Shown here: positions 24,591 to 33,101 of the stretch, in pieces | Numbering within the stretch: the stretch's first letter is position 1 | Layout: every line of letters starts with the position of its first letter | Origin: Streptomyces sp. B3I8 | GTDB taxonomy: Bacteria > Actinomycetota > Actinomycetes > Streptomycetales > Streptomycetaceae | Assembly: GCF_030816915.1 (NCBI RefSeq) | Contig: NZ_JAUSYN010000002.1 | Location: 1,873,501-1,937,500, forward strand | Direction: 5' to 3' | DNA length: 64,000 bases | Program-made: the position numbers and the translations under genes | The notes under the pieces: model-generated | What the model was told of the DNA's origin: nothing | Database searches by the model: none | Seen by the model: only the letters and a program-made list of their open reading frames with translations

Positions 24591-27269
24591 TCACAGCTGG
24601 CCGAGCTCGCGGGCGCGGTTCACCGCGTCGCCGCGCCGGTTCACCGCCAGCTTCCGGTACGTGCTCTTGAGGTGGGTCTTGACCGTGTTCACCGACACGT
24701 ACATGTCGGCCGCGATCTCCTCCGTGGTCATCATGCGCGCCAGCCGCCGCAGGACGTCACGCTCGCGTGTGCTCAGCTCCACCGGCACCAGGGGTGGGGG
24801 ATCGGACACGGGCCGCCGCGGCCCGCCGTGCCCTCCCGGCCGGCCGGGCAGGAGCCAGCCCTCGGCGAGTTCGCGCAGCGGGGCCGTGGCCAGCAGCGGC
24901 CTGATCCAGTCCCCTCCCTGGAGGAAGGGGCGCCGCAGACGCTCGCGCCGGGCGTCGAGAAGGGCACGGGCGACGAGTCTGCGAGCGGTGTCGCTCTCCC
25001 CCGACTCCTGCGCCGCCCGGGCCCGCACCAGCGCCGCCCCCACACCCACCGCGGGTCCGGCGCGTCCCCCGGCACGGACGGCGTCGAGCAGTTCGGCCGC
25101 CGAGTCGGGGTGCCCCGCGGCGACCTGGATCGCCGCCGCTTCCACCGCGTACAGCGGCTGGTCGCCGAGGACGCCGTCGAGGAACCGCACGGCCTCGTCC
25201 GGTCGCCCGTCGGCGAGACAGGCGGCGGAACGGACGACCGCCGCGTGGCTCCGCGCCCAGGGGGACGCCACGGCCGCGGACACGGCCGGCTCCGCGGCCT
25301 CCGCGGCGGCGGGCGTCTCCCCGTCGGCGAGGAGAAGGCGTGACGCGACAAGTGCCCGGCCCGCCGTCGGCACGGGATCGTGCTCCCGGGCCGGGAGCAG
25401 GGCCGTCTCGTCGAGCAGGGCCCGGGCCCGGCCCAGTTCCTGACGGTCCACGGCCACCGCCGCCAGGACCAGCCGGCCGAGGCCGGCACCGGGAGGCCGG
25501 TGCAGACCCGCCAGCTCCCCCTCGGACACCGCGGCCAGCGCCCTGCGTTCGGCCCGGCCGAGCCAGCCGTTCAGGTAGTCGGCCAGAGCCAGGTGCCCCA
25601 TCGACTCCGTACGGGGCACCACGGTGGCGGACCCGCTCGGAACACCGGCACCACGGGTCAGCGCGGCACGTGCGTGGTCGAAGTGCCCTTCCCACAGACG
25701 GACCGAACCCACGTGCGTCAGCAGCAGGGCGGTCAGTTCCGGATGCTCGTCCAGCAGCCGGTCCGGCAGATCCCGGCGCAGTTCCTCGGCGGTCGCGGCG
25801 GCCCGCTCGGCCCTCGGGGGGCATCCGGTGAGCCGGGCCGCGAGCGCCTCGAGGAGTGTGCAGCTCAGCCGGGCCGCCGCCAGGTCAGGGCCGTCTCCGG
25901 CGTCGGACAACTGTTCCTGAGCCCGCCGCAGCCGGCACAGTCCGCGGTCGAGGTCGCGTCGGGCCAGCGCGCCCGCCGCCCGCACGAGGTCGCTCGCCGC
26001 GCTCCCCGCCTCGGGCCCCATGCCGGCGAAGAGCTGGGCCAGGGAGTCCGAGCGCAGGCCCGTGAAGAACTCGCCGATCGCCAGATTGTCGACGAGCGCG
26101 CCGGCGGCCAGATCGAAGTCGCCACCCGCGGCGCCGTGGACGAGCGTCTCCTCGACGATGCCGGAACGGCGCAGCCATCGGGCGGCCCGCAGGTGCAGTT
26201 CCGTCTCCGTGCCGGGCAGCCGCTCGCGCAGGTGGGCCCGGAGTATCTCCCGGAAGAGCGGATGCAGCCGGTACCAGGAGTGCCCCAGCCGCTCGATGAA
26301 CGCGTTCTGCCGGTGCAGCTCGGCGAGGAGCGGTTCGGCGTCGTTGCGCAGGGTGAGGGCGTCGGCCAGGTCCGGGCAGAAGCGGTCCAGGACGCTGACC
26401 CGCATCAGCAGGTCCTGCGCCTCCCGCGTCCTCCCCTTCAGGACCTCGGCCAGCAGGAAGTCCGCGACCGTGCTGCGGCCCGCCTCGAACTCCTTCAGGA
26501 ACCGCTCCGGGTCGGCGCTCTCCTGGGCCGCCAGGGCCGACAGCCGCAGCCCGGCGGCCCAGCCCCGGGTGCGCTCCACCAGGGCGGACGCGGCATGCGC
26601 GGGAAGGCGCAGTCCGTGCAGCCGCAGCAGCGCGTCGGCCTCCTCCGAGGTGAAGGACAGTTCGGCGCCGCGCAGCTCGGTCAGCTCGTCGGCGGCCCGG
26701 TAGCGGTGCAGCGGCAACAGCGGTTCGGTGCGGGTGACGAGGACCAGGCGCAGTCCCCGTCCGGCGTGGTGCAGGACGAATTCCAGCTGTTCCGCGACCT
26801 CGGGCGCGGTCATGCGGTCGTACTCGTCGAGCACGAGGACCACGGGCCGGTCGCGGTCGTTCAACTCGGCGGCGAGCGAGGCCAGCAGTCCGCGTCCCAC
26901 ATCGGCCGGGTCCGCGGGGGCCCCGACGGCACCGGCGGCCCGTGCCCCGTTGACGCGCAGGGACTCGAAGACGTAGGCCCAGAAGACCCCCGGCCGGTGA
27001 TCCCCCGCCTCGACGGTCAGCCAGGCGACCGGCGACGGCAGCCCCGCGGCCCAGTCGGCCACCAGCAGTGTCTTGCCGGCCCCCGCCGGGCCGTTGACCA
27101 GCGTCAGCGGTGTGCGCAGAGCCTGATTCAGGCGCGCGACGAGCCGCTGCCGCCGCAGGAAGGTCGCAGGCCGCGCCGGAAAAGCGAACCGTGTGAGCAG
27201 GTACGGATCGCCCAGCGGGTCGGTGCTCGTCCCGTCCGGTGCCCGGGTCGTGCGGTCGGTCGCCACCAC
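24591..27269 (-). CDS. MalT/LAL-type LuxR-family regulator
   Basis: About 892 aa. The N-terminal STAND ATPase has Walker A VNGPAGAGKTLLVADW and Walker B RPVVLVLDEYDRM. A long helical TPR-like middle region follows, and a C-terminal LuxR HTH (LSTRERDVLRRLARMMTTEE, then VSVNTVKTHLKSTYRKL). The frame is open to 27395 and beyond, but those bases are a fossil glutamine amidotransferase start in another frame, so I place the start at the tandem GTG 27269/27266 after GAGGG. LAL regulators respond to a small ligand through the ATPase. The neighbouring membrane genes are possible targets. The second copy survives only as an HTH scrap at 32967. Confidence 0.9.
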   Translation of the reverse strand: MVATDRTTRAPDGTSTDPLGDPYLLTRFAFPARPATFLRRQRLVARLNQALRTPLTLVNGPAGAGKTLLVADWAAGLPSPVAWLTVEAGDHRPGVFWAYVFESLRVNGARAAGAVGAPADPADVGRGLLASLAAELNDRDRPVVLVLDEYDRMTAPEVAEQLEFVLHHAGRGLRLVLVTRTEPLLPLHRYRAADELTELRGAELSFTSEEADALLRLHGLRLPAHAASALVERTRGWAAGLRLSALAAQESADPERFLKEFEAGRSTVADFLLAEVLKGRTREAQDLLMRVSVLDRFCPDLADALTLRNDAEPLLAELHRQNAFIERLGHSWYRLHPLFREILRAHLRERLPGTETELHLRAARWLRRSGIVEETLVHGAAGGDFDLAAGALVDNLAIGEFFTGLRSDSLAQLFAGMGPEAGSAASDLVRAAGALARRDLDRGLCRLRRAQEQLSDAGDGPDLAAARLSCTLLEALAARLTGCPPRAERAAATAEELRRDLPDRLLDEHPELTALLLTHVGSVRLWEGHFDHARAALTRGAGVPSGSATVVPRTESMGHLALADYLNGWLGRAERRALAAVSEGELAGLHRPPGAGLGRLVLAAVAVDRQELGRARALLDETALLPAREHDPVPTAGRALVASRLLLADGETPAAAEAAEPAVSAAVASPWARSHAAVVRSAACLADGRPDEAVRFLDGVLGDQPLYAVEAAAIQVAAGHPDSAAELLDAVRAGGRAGPAVGVGAALVRARAAQESGESDTARRLVARALLDARRERLRRPFLQGGDWIRPLLATAPLRELAEGWLLPGRPGGHGGPRRPVSDPPPLVPVELSTRERDVLRRLARMMTTEEIAADMYVSVNTVKTHLKSTYRKLAVNRRGDAVNRARELGQL

Positions 27270-27274
27270 GGCCC

Positions 27275-27388
27275 TCAGCCCCGCGATCCCGGACCGTCGG
27301 CGTACGCGGGCCCGAAGGAGTGCTCCGGCCGACACGGAGCCCGGCCGGGCGGATCGAGTGCGCCCGAGCGGGCGATCCAGCGGCACAT
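27275..27388 (-). pseudogene. 5' fragment of a class II glutamine amidotransferase gene
   Basis: In one frame the DNA encodes MCRWIARSGALDPPG then PCRPEHSFG, which aligns with the first 35 residues of the intact amidotransferase at 33970 (MCRWIAYSG and FQPKHSL). The upstream CCGGAAGGG ribosome binding site is also conserved. The rest of the gene is gone, and the LuxR gene begins right after. Confidence 0.75.
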
Positions 27389-27546
27389 TGTCCATGCCCT
27401 TCCGGCAGCGGGGGTGCCATCGCGGTGGCCTGGACGCGGGATCGTCCGTGGCGCCGACGCCGGGCCGACACCGTCCCGCGATCCCTCCCAGTGTCGCTCC
27501 GGACGGCCGTCCGGGCACGCGGACGGCCGTCCGGGAGCACCTCCGC

Positions 27547-28899
27547 TCAGGACCACCCCAGGCGGGGCGGCGGCCGGCCCAGTGCCAGCCGGGCCACGCG
27601 CGGCCAGTCGGGCGCCGGCCCCCGGGGCCTCGATCCACCGGGCCGGTGGCGTGGCACGCGCACCCGCAGTGCTCCGGGCGCGCTGCGGCACACCACGGGA
27701 GAGGGCAGGTCGACGTACTCCCCGTCGATGCCGACGGGCAGGGTGGTGGTGCCGGCCTCGACGACGACCTCGTCGGCGGTGAGCCGGACGAGGCCCCCGG
27801 AGCGGGGGCGGCTCGCCAGGCGCGCCGCCTCGGTGGTGCTGCCGACCCGGACGCACGCCACACCGAGGAGTCCTGTGTCCAACCGCTCCCTGCGCCCCGG
27901 GCGCGACACCTCAGCGGCGTGTCCGTAGGGGTTGTTGCTGACGAGCAGTGCCTGGAGGCCGGTCACGTGCCGTCCGTCGGCCGTCATGCGCAGAGCGGGT
28001 GCGTTGTCGCCGGTGAGCAGTCCGGGGAGGGTCTGCCAGACCGTACGGGCTTTCGCGGCCCGGTAGGCGGGGTCGTTGACGACGGCCGCGTACGTGCCGA
28101 AGGAGGCGTTGTTGACGAAGACGCGGTCCGCGGCGTATCCCAGGTCGACGCGGAGTTCCACACCTGCGGTCAGGGCTTCCAACGCCGCTGTCGGATCGTC
28201 GCGGTCGAGGCCGAGGTCGAGGGCGAAGTGGTTGCGGGTTCCGGCCGGGATCACCACGAACGGCACGTCGTGGCGGGCGGCGACGTCGGCGACCAGCGCC
28301 TGGGTGCCGTCGCCGCCCGCCACCCCCAGCAGGTCCGCCCCGTCGGCGACGGCCTGCCGGGCCAGCGCGGTGACGTCCTGACCGGGGCCGAGCACGTGCA
28401 CACGGCAGCCAGCGGCCCGTGCCTTGTCCGCCAGACGGAACCGGTCCACCTTGCCGCCGCCGGATCGGCGGTTCATGAGCACCCACGGGTGCCGCGGCGT
28501 CACGGCGGTCGCTTCAAAGGCCGGGGGAGCGGGCGCCAGGGCCGAGCGTGCCGCGAGGACGGCCAGTGCCAGCAGGCCCAGCGATACCAGGGCGGGGCCC
28601 AGCAGGTCGGCCGTGGCGTAGAGCGCGAGGACGGTGAGGGGCGCGGCCACCGACAGGACCGTTCCGACCATGCGGGCGAGACCGGTGTGTGCCAGGGCCC
28701 ACCACACGCCGACGGCCGCGAGCACGAGTCCCGCGATGCCGACCAGGACCCACAGCACGCTGCGCGGACCGGCGGCGACGAGCGGTGTCAGGACGCCGCC
28801 CAGCAGGAGGAGCAGGGCGACGCGGGCTCGCGCGGCACTGTGACCGCCCGGCCCGCCCGCCGCTCGCGGCGCGTTCGGCTCGTCGCCTCGTGACCCCAC
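27547..28899 (-). CDS. Membrane-anchored diacylglycerol/lipid kinase family protein
   Basis: 450 aa from GTG 28899. The first 120 residues contain four hydrophobic helices. The catalytic domain (about 140-430) begins with PWVLMNRRSGGGKVDRF and has the DGK signature LLGVAGGDGTQALVADVA, IPAGTRNHFALDLGL and VGIDGEYVDLPS. This order matches YegS/DgkB-type kinases that phosphorylate diacylglycerol or related lipids with ATP. Fusion to a four-helix membrane module is seen in some actinobacterial members. It lies 28 nt after the DUF7144-like gene. Confidence 0.9.
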   Translation of the reverse strand: MGSRGDEPNAPRAAGGPGGHSAARARVALLLLLGGVLTPLVAAGPRSVLWVLVGIAGLVLAAVGVWWALAHTGLARMVGTVLSVAAPLTVLALYATADLLGPALVSLGLLALAVLAARSALAPAPPAFEATAVTPRHPWVLMNRRSGGGKVDRFRLADKARAAGCRVHVLGPGQDVTALARQAVADGADLLGVAGGDGTQALVADVAARHDVPFVVIPAGTRNHFALDLGLDRDDPTAALEALTAGVELRVDLGYAADRVFVNNASFGTYAAVVNDPAYRAAKARTVWQTLPGLLTGDNAPALRMTADGRHVTGLQALLVSNNPYGHAAEVSRPGRRERLDTGLLGVACVRVGSTTEAARLASRPRSGGLVRLTADEVVVEAGTTTLPVGIDGEYVDLPSPVVCRSAPGALRVRVPRHRPGGSRPRGPAPDWPRVARLALGRPPPRLGWS

Positions 28900-28927
28900 C
28901 TGTCGCCCCTTCTTCCCTGCCTCGTCG

Positions 28928-29374
28928 CTATCGCGACCGGGGTTCCCCGGGCAGGTCGTGGAGGTCGCCGCCGCGCTTCACCACGCACAGGGCCCAGATG
29001 ACGAAGCCCGAGATGGTGATCATGACGACGGACCACACCGGGTAGTACGGCAGGGAGAGGAAGTTGGCGATGATCACAAGGGCGGCGATGGCGACCCCGG
29101 TGACCCGCGCCCACACCGCCGTCCTGAGCAGCCCGGCGCTGATGACCATGGCGAGCGCGCCCAGAACGAGGTGTATCCAGCCCCAGGTGGTGAGGTCGAA
29201 CTCGAAGACGTAGTTGGGCGTGGTGACGAAGACGTCGTCCTCGGCGATGGCCATGATGCCCCGGAAGAGGGTGAGCAGGCCGGCGAGGAAGAGCATCACT
29301 GCCGCGAAGGCGGTCAGACCGGTCGCCCATTCCTGCCTCGCGGTGTGAGCCGGGTGGGTGTGTGTCGCGGTCAT
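28928..29374 (-). CDS. Four-helix membrane protein, DUF7144-like (copy 2)
   Basis: 148 aa, ATG 29374. Nearly the same sequence as the product of 21882-22325, including the AEDDVFVTTPNYVFEFDL loop and all four helices. It differs mainly at the C-terminus (VVKRGGDLHDLPGEPRSR). Downstream it is followed by the lipid kinase rather than a LapA-like gene, so the two operons diverge after this point. Confidence 0.85.
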   Translation of the reverse strand: MTATHTHPAHTARQEWATGLTAFAAVMLFLAGLLTLFRGIMAIAEDDVFVTTPNYVFEFDLTTWGWIHLVLGALAMVISAGLLRTAVWARVTGVAIAALVIIANFLSLPYYPVWSVVMITISGFVIWALCVVKRGGDLHDLPGEPRSR

Positions 29375-29404
29375 CTCGGACCTCGTTTCTCGGGTGTGGG
29401 AGTT

Positions 29405-29878
29405 TCAGCGTGCGGAGGCGCCGGTGCCTGCGGTGCCGACGGTCTCCGCGCGTCCTGGGTGGCCGTTGCCGGACAGGACCAGTTCCTTCGCCCTGCGGAA
29501 CTCCTCGTCCGTGATGGCACCCCGGTCCCGGATCTCGGAGAGCCGGGCCAGCTCGTCGGCGCTGCTGGATCCGCCGGCCGCGGTCTTCCTGACGTAGGCG
29601 TTGAACTCCTCCTGCTGCGCGCGGGCCCGCGTCGTCTCGCGGCGCCCCATGTTCCTGCCGCGGGCGATCACGTAGACGAACACGCCGAGGAAGGGCAGGA
29701 GGATGCAGAACACCAGCCAGCCGGCCTTCGCCCAGCCGCTCAGCCCGTCGTCCCGGAAGATGTCGGTGACGATGCGGAGGAGCAGGACGAACCACATGAT
29801 CCACAGGAAGATCATCAGAATCGTCCAGAAGGCCCCCAGCAGCGGATAGTCGTACGCCAGATAGGTCTGTGCGCTCAT
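29405..29878 (-). CDS. SHOCT-domain membrane protein (copy 2)
   Basis: 157 aa from ATG 29878 (GGACGGAGG upstream). Paralogue of 22357-22821: the same two helices, the FRDDGLSGWAKAGW loop, and a SHOCT end ADELARLSEIRDRGAITDEE. The leader up to the palindrome at 29957 is also conserved, including CCGGGACGGAGG, so promoter and gene were duplicated together. Confidence 0.9.
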   Translation of the reverse strand: MSAQTYLAYDYPLLGAFWTILMIFLWIMWFVLLLRIVTDIFRDDGLSGWAKAGWLVFCILLPFLGVFVYVIARGRNMGRRETTRARAQQEEFNAYVRKTAAGGSSSADELARLSEIRDRGAITDEEFRRAKELVLSGNGHPGRAETVGTAGTGASAR

Positions 29879-29956
29879 GTCCGTCCTCCGTCCCGGGCAT
29901 GCCCGGCCGTTGTTGCCTGCTGACCTCAGGGTGGTCACGGGCCTCGCCGTCCGGCA

Positions 29957-29973
29957 TCACCCGGCGCGGGTGA
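29957..29973. promoter_or_regulatory. Operator-like palindrome TCACCCGGCGCGGGTGA
   Basis: 79 nt upstream of the second SHOCT gene. Its half-sites and its distance from the start are as at 22899. Confidence 0.7.
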
Positions 29974-30012
29974 GTGCGGCCGATGCCCCTGCCCGGGGGC
30001 CCACACGCTCGT

Positions 30013-30618
30013 TCAGGAGACTGTTCGGCGCGGCGACGTACGTGCCGGTCCGGCCGCCGCCGCCAGCACCGCCAGGACGATCAGGGCGGCCGAGGTGATC
30101 CCGAGGACGAGCGCCACGGCGGTGACCGTGGGGTGGTTCCAGAACAGCAGGATCAGCGCTCCCGCCACGATGACGCTGCTGGTGGCGCCCGTCCGGTGCC
30201 GCGCGAGCAGACGTCCCGTGGACCCGGTGTCCACACCGCCTCGACGCAGGGCCCGGCCGGCGGCCGCCGTGGCCCGCACGGCCGCCCCTCGGGCGGCACG
30301 GGCGGCACGCCCCGGCCCGTACAGATACGCGACCGGCACGGTGACCACCGCCACGACAAGCAGTGTGCGGGCGCTGTCGCGCAGGAAGTGGACGAGCGTG
30401 TCGTAGACGGCCGCCGCCGCGTCGGGCGGCAGCGCGGCGGGCGGCACCGAGTCCAGGTAGGCCCGGCGGAGTACCGCCAGAGCCACCAGCAGCAGCGCCG
30501 TCGTCGCGGCGACGCCGGTCGCGGTGGCCATCAGCATCACCCGGTGGGCCGGTGCGGTCCACACGGCGAGCGCGGCGAGGACGACGGTCAGTACGGGCAG
30601 CCAGACACCGACGACGTC
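30013..30618 (-). pseudogene. 5'-truncated integral membrane protein gene
   Basis: The frame encodes WLPVLTVVLAALAVW, then TATGVAATTALLLVALAVL, RTLLVVAVVTVPVAYLYGPG and a last helix pair. This resembles the C-terminal half of a larger Streptomyces membrane protein family I have seen in similar settings. A stop codon sits just before it at about 30637, and no good ATG or ribosome binding site is present; the first usable start, GTG 30564, would delete a helix. The gene was probably cut when it was joined to the downstream end of the 177-aa gene. Confidence 0.65.
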
Positions 30619-30690
30619 CAGCAGCCGCAGCGAGCAACGAAGTCAGCAGCAGGAGGAGGGCAGAGGAGTCGGACAGGCGGTGCCAGTGCG

Positions 30691-31224
30691 TCAGTGCGTC
30701 ACTGCGATCTTGACGGCGACGATCACCAGACCGAGCAGTACGTTGACCGTCGCGGTGGCGGCCATCAGCCGTCGTGAGGCGCCCGCGTGCTGTGCCGCGG
30801 CGACGGACCAGCCCACCTGTCCGGTGAGGGCGACGCACAGCGCAAGCCACACGGCGCCCCGGACGTCGAGCCCCAGCAGGGGACTGACGGCGATGGCCGC
30901 GGCCGGCGGTACGGCCGCCTTGACGACGGGCCACTCGTCACGGCACACGCGCAGGATCAGCCGTCGGTCCGGAGGATGCTGGGCGAGACGCGCTCCGAAC
31001 AGTTCCGCGTGGACATGGGCGATCCAGAAGACCAGGCTGGTGAGCAACAGCAACAGGACCAACTCGGCACGGGGGAAGGAACCCAGGGATCCGGCACCGA
31101 TGGCGACGGAGGCCGCGAGCATGGACCCGTACACGCCGCCGGTGTAGTCCGCGTGGGCACGATGGTCGGCCCGGCGCTCCCGTCGGGCCGCGCTCTGCCC
31201 GACCCCGCTCGTATTCCTGGACAC
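30691..31224 (-). CDS. 177-aa integral membrane protein of unknown function
   Basis: Starts at GTG 31224. After a polar N-terminus (RADHRAHADYTGGVYGSM) come about five hydrophobic segments, among them LGSFPRAELVLLLLLTSLVF, VKAAVPPAAAIAVSPLLGL, AVWLALCVALTGQVGWSVA and TVNVLLGLVIVAVKIAV. I do not know the family. It follows the MFS gene by 18 nt and is probably in its operon. A deleted copy is at 24270. Confidence 0.75.
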   Translation of the reverse strand: MSRNTSGVGQSAARRERRADHRAHADYTGGVYGSMLAASVAIGAGSLGSFPRAELVLLLLLTSLVFWIAHVHAELFGARLAQHPPDRRLILRVCRDEWPVVKAAVPPAAAIAVSPLLGLDVRGAVWLALCVALTGQVGWSVAAAQHAGASRRLMAATATVNVLLGLVIVAVKIAVTH

Positions 31225-31242
31225 CCAGATCTCCTTCCTAGG

Positions 31243-32862
31243 TCAGTCCGCGCGTCCGACCGCGGTGCCCGGGGCGCTCTCGGGCGAGCGGCCCACCCGC
31301 GCGCTCGGCAGGTGTGCGGTGACCAGGAAACCGGCGAGCGCAACGCCTCCGGTGGCGAGGATCGCCGCCTTCAGCCCGTCGAGCTGAGCGGAGGCGTAGG
31401 ACTCGGTGACGGCGTCGACCTCGGACGGTGGCAGCCCGGCCTGCTCGGCCGCGGAACGCACCTGCTCCGTGGAGACGAAGGTGATGCCCGCTTCCAGGCG
31501 GGCCCCGACCTGTTCGCGGGCGGTCGCGGACAGCCGCGGGTCGTCCGCGACCTGAGTGGTGAACGCGCCTGCCAGCGCGCCGACCAGGATGGAGCCGATG
31601 AGGGCGGTGCCCAGCGCCGAGCCGAGATTCTGTGCCGTGAACTGGAGCCCTCCGGCCTCGCTGCGCTCGTCCTCGCCGACGCCGGACTGGATGATGTTGC
31701 CGAGCTGCGAGGCGAGCAGGCCGACGCCGACGCCCAGTACGGCCATGGCTCCTGCGAACTGCGCGTCGTCGATGACCGGGTCGATGGTGGCCAGCAACCA
31801 CACGACGGCCGCTGCCAGGATCGTGAGGGCCAGCCGCACCACCCCGCGTGGCCCCATCCTGCGTCCCAGCGAGGAACCGCACAGGGAGGTCACCAGCATG
31901 GTGGCCGACACCGGCAGCAGGCGCAGTCCCGTCTCGAAGGCGTCGAAGCCCTGCACCACCTGCAGATACAACGGAATGGCGAAGAACAGACCGAGGAGGA
32001 TGAGGTTCTGGCCGAGGAGCGTCGTCAGGCCGGCCCGGAGCACCGGCCTGTCCAGCAGGGACAGGTGCACCAGTGGGGCGGCGCCGCGGCCCTCCCGCCG
32101 CCGCTCCCAGAACCGGAAGACGGCCAGCACGGCGAGCCCGGCGCCCACGACGAACAGGGTGGGGGCGAAACCGAGGACGGTGAACGGCGGATTGCGGGGC
32201 TTCACCCAGCCCCAGGTACTGCTCTGCAGCACCCCGAGCACACCCAGCCCCAGCCCGGCGGCGGAGAGCACCGCGCCCACTTTGTCCAGCCGGGGCCGAG
32301 GTCCGGTCGAGGCGGGCGTCGCGATCATCCGCCGGCACAGCAGCACGGCGACGACCACCAGGACCTCGCCCGCGAAGACCAGCCGCCAGGTGAGGTACGT
32401 GGTCATCCAGCCGCCGAGCAGCGGGCCGACCGCGATCCCGGCTCCGGCGAGGCCCCCGATGACCGCGTAGGCGACGGCCCGGTCGCGACCGCGGTACGAC
32501 TGTGCGACCAGGGCCGCCATCGCCGGCAGCACCATGGCAGCCCCGAGCCCCTCGATGACGGACCAGCCCAGGGTGAGGACCCAGAGCGTGGGCGCCACGG
32601 CGGTCAGGGCCGACCCCACCCCGTACACGGTCAGCCCCGCCAGGAACATGCGGCGCCGTCCGAAAATGTCCCCGAGCCTGCCGCCGATGAGCATGAACGC
32701 TGCCATGACCAGCGCGTACAGGGTGATCACGGCCTGGATGGCGGTGACCTCCGTGTCGAAGTCCTCGACCAACCGGCTGATCGACACGTTCATCACGGAG
32801 GTGTCCAGAACCATCAGGAACTGGGCCGTACCGAGGACTGCCAGGGCCCGCCAGTGCTTCAC
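31243..32862 (-). CDS. MFS drug-exporter-type transporter (DHA2, 14 TM)
   Basis: 539 aa from GTG 32862. The first helix region LGTAQFLMVLDTSVMNVSIS contains the DHA2 motif D1, and motif A is GGRLGDIFGRRRMF between helices 2 and 3. Motif C appears as GGLAGAGIAVGPLLGGW, the marker of exporters. Length and pattern fit EmrB/QacA-type proton antiporters. Upstream is a variant of the TCACCC-N5-GGGTGA palindrome. The substrate cannot be told from sequence. Confidence 0.93.
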   Translation of the reverse strand: MKHWRALAVLGTAQFLMVLDTSVMNVSISRLVEDFDTEVTAIQAVITLYALVMAAFMLIGGRLGDIFGRRRMFLAGLTVYGVGSALTAVAPTLWVLTLGWSVIEGLGAAMVLPAMAALVAQSYRGRDRAVAYAVIGGLAGAGIAVGPLLGGWMTTYLTWRLVFAGEVLVVVAVLLCRRMIATPASTGPRPRLDKVGAVLSAAGLGLGVLGVLQSSTWGWVKPRNPPFTVLGFAPTLFVVGAGLAVLAVFRFWERRREGRGAAPLVHLSLLDRPVLRAGLTTLLGQNLILLGLFFAIPLYLQVVQGFDAFETGLRLLPVSATMLVTSLCGSSLGRRMGPRGVVRLALTILAAAVVWLLATIDPVIDDAQFAGAMAVLGVGVGLLASQLGNIIQSGVGEDERSEAGGLQFTAQNLGSALGTALIGSILVGALAGAFTTQVADDPRLSATAREQVGARLEAGITFVSTEQVRSAAEQAGLPPSEVDAVTESYASAQLDGLKAAILATGGVALAGFLVTAHLPSARVGRSPESAPGTAVGRAD

Positions 32863-32941
32863 GTCGTCTCACCTCGCCGAGTCGGACCGGTGCGCTGCGG
32901 CACGTTCCCCCCATCGCACCGCCGCGGTGGCGTCTCGTGCC

Positions 32942-32958
32942 TCACCCCTCGCGGGGGA
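32942..32958. promoter_or_regulatory. Imperfect copy of the TCACCC-N5-GGGTGA palindrome
   Basis: TCACCC-CTCGC-GGGGGA, one mismatch from the consensus, 80 nt upstream of the MFS start. The distance equals that at both SHOCT genes, which is why I count it despite the mismatch. Confidence 0.5.
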
Positions 32959-32966
32959 GATCGCGG

Positions 32967-33101
32967 AAGCCCGAGGTCACGCGCCCGGCGTACCGCGTCA
33001 CCGCGCCGGTTCACCACCGGCTTCCGGCGGACGCCTCCGAAAGGGGTCCTCACCGTGTCGACCGACACGTAAGGGCCGGTGGCGGTCCCCTCCGTGCTCA
33101 T
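32967..33101 (-). pseudogene. HTH scrap of a second LuxR (LAL) regulator gene
   Basis: Reads PYVSVDTVRTP then VVNRRGDAVRRARDLGL, which aligns with MYVSVNTVKTH and AVNRRGDAVNRARELGQ of the intact regulator at 24591. It starts precisely at the position of MTTEE in the intact protein. Its ATG overlaps the stop of the amidotransferase gene. The remaining about 850 codons are missing. Confidence 0.8.

Noticed and set aside
24591..27863. 1090-codon reading of the LuxR gene
   Set aside because: The N-terminal extension overlaps the fossil amidotransferase start and has no LAL homology.
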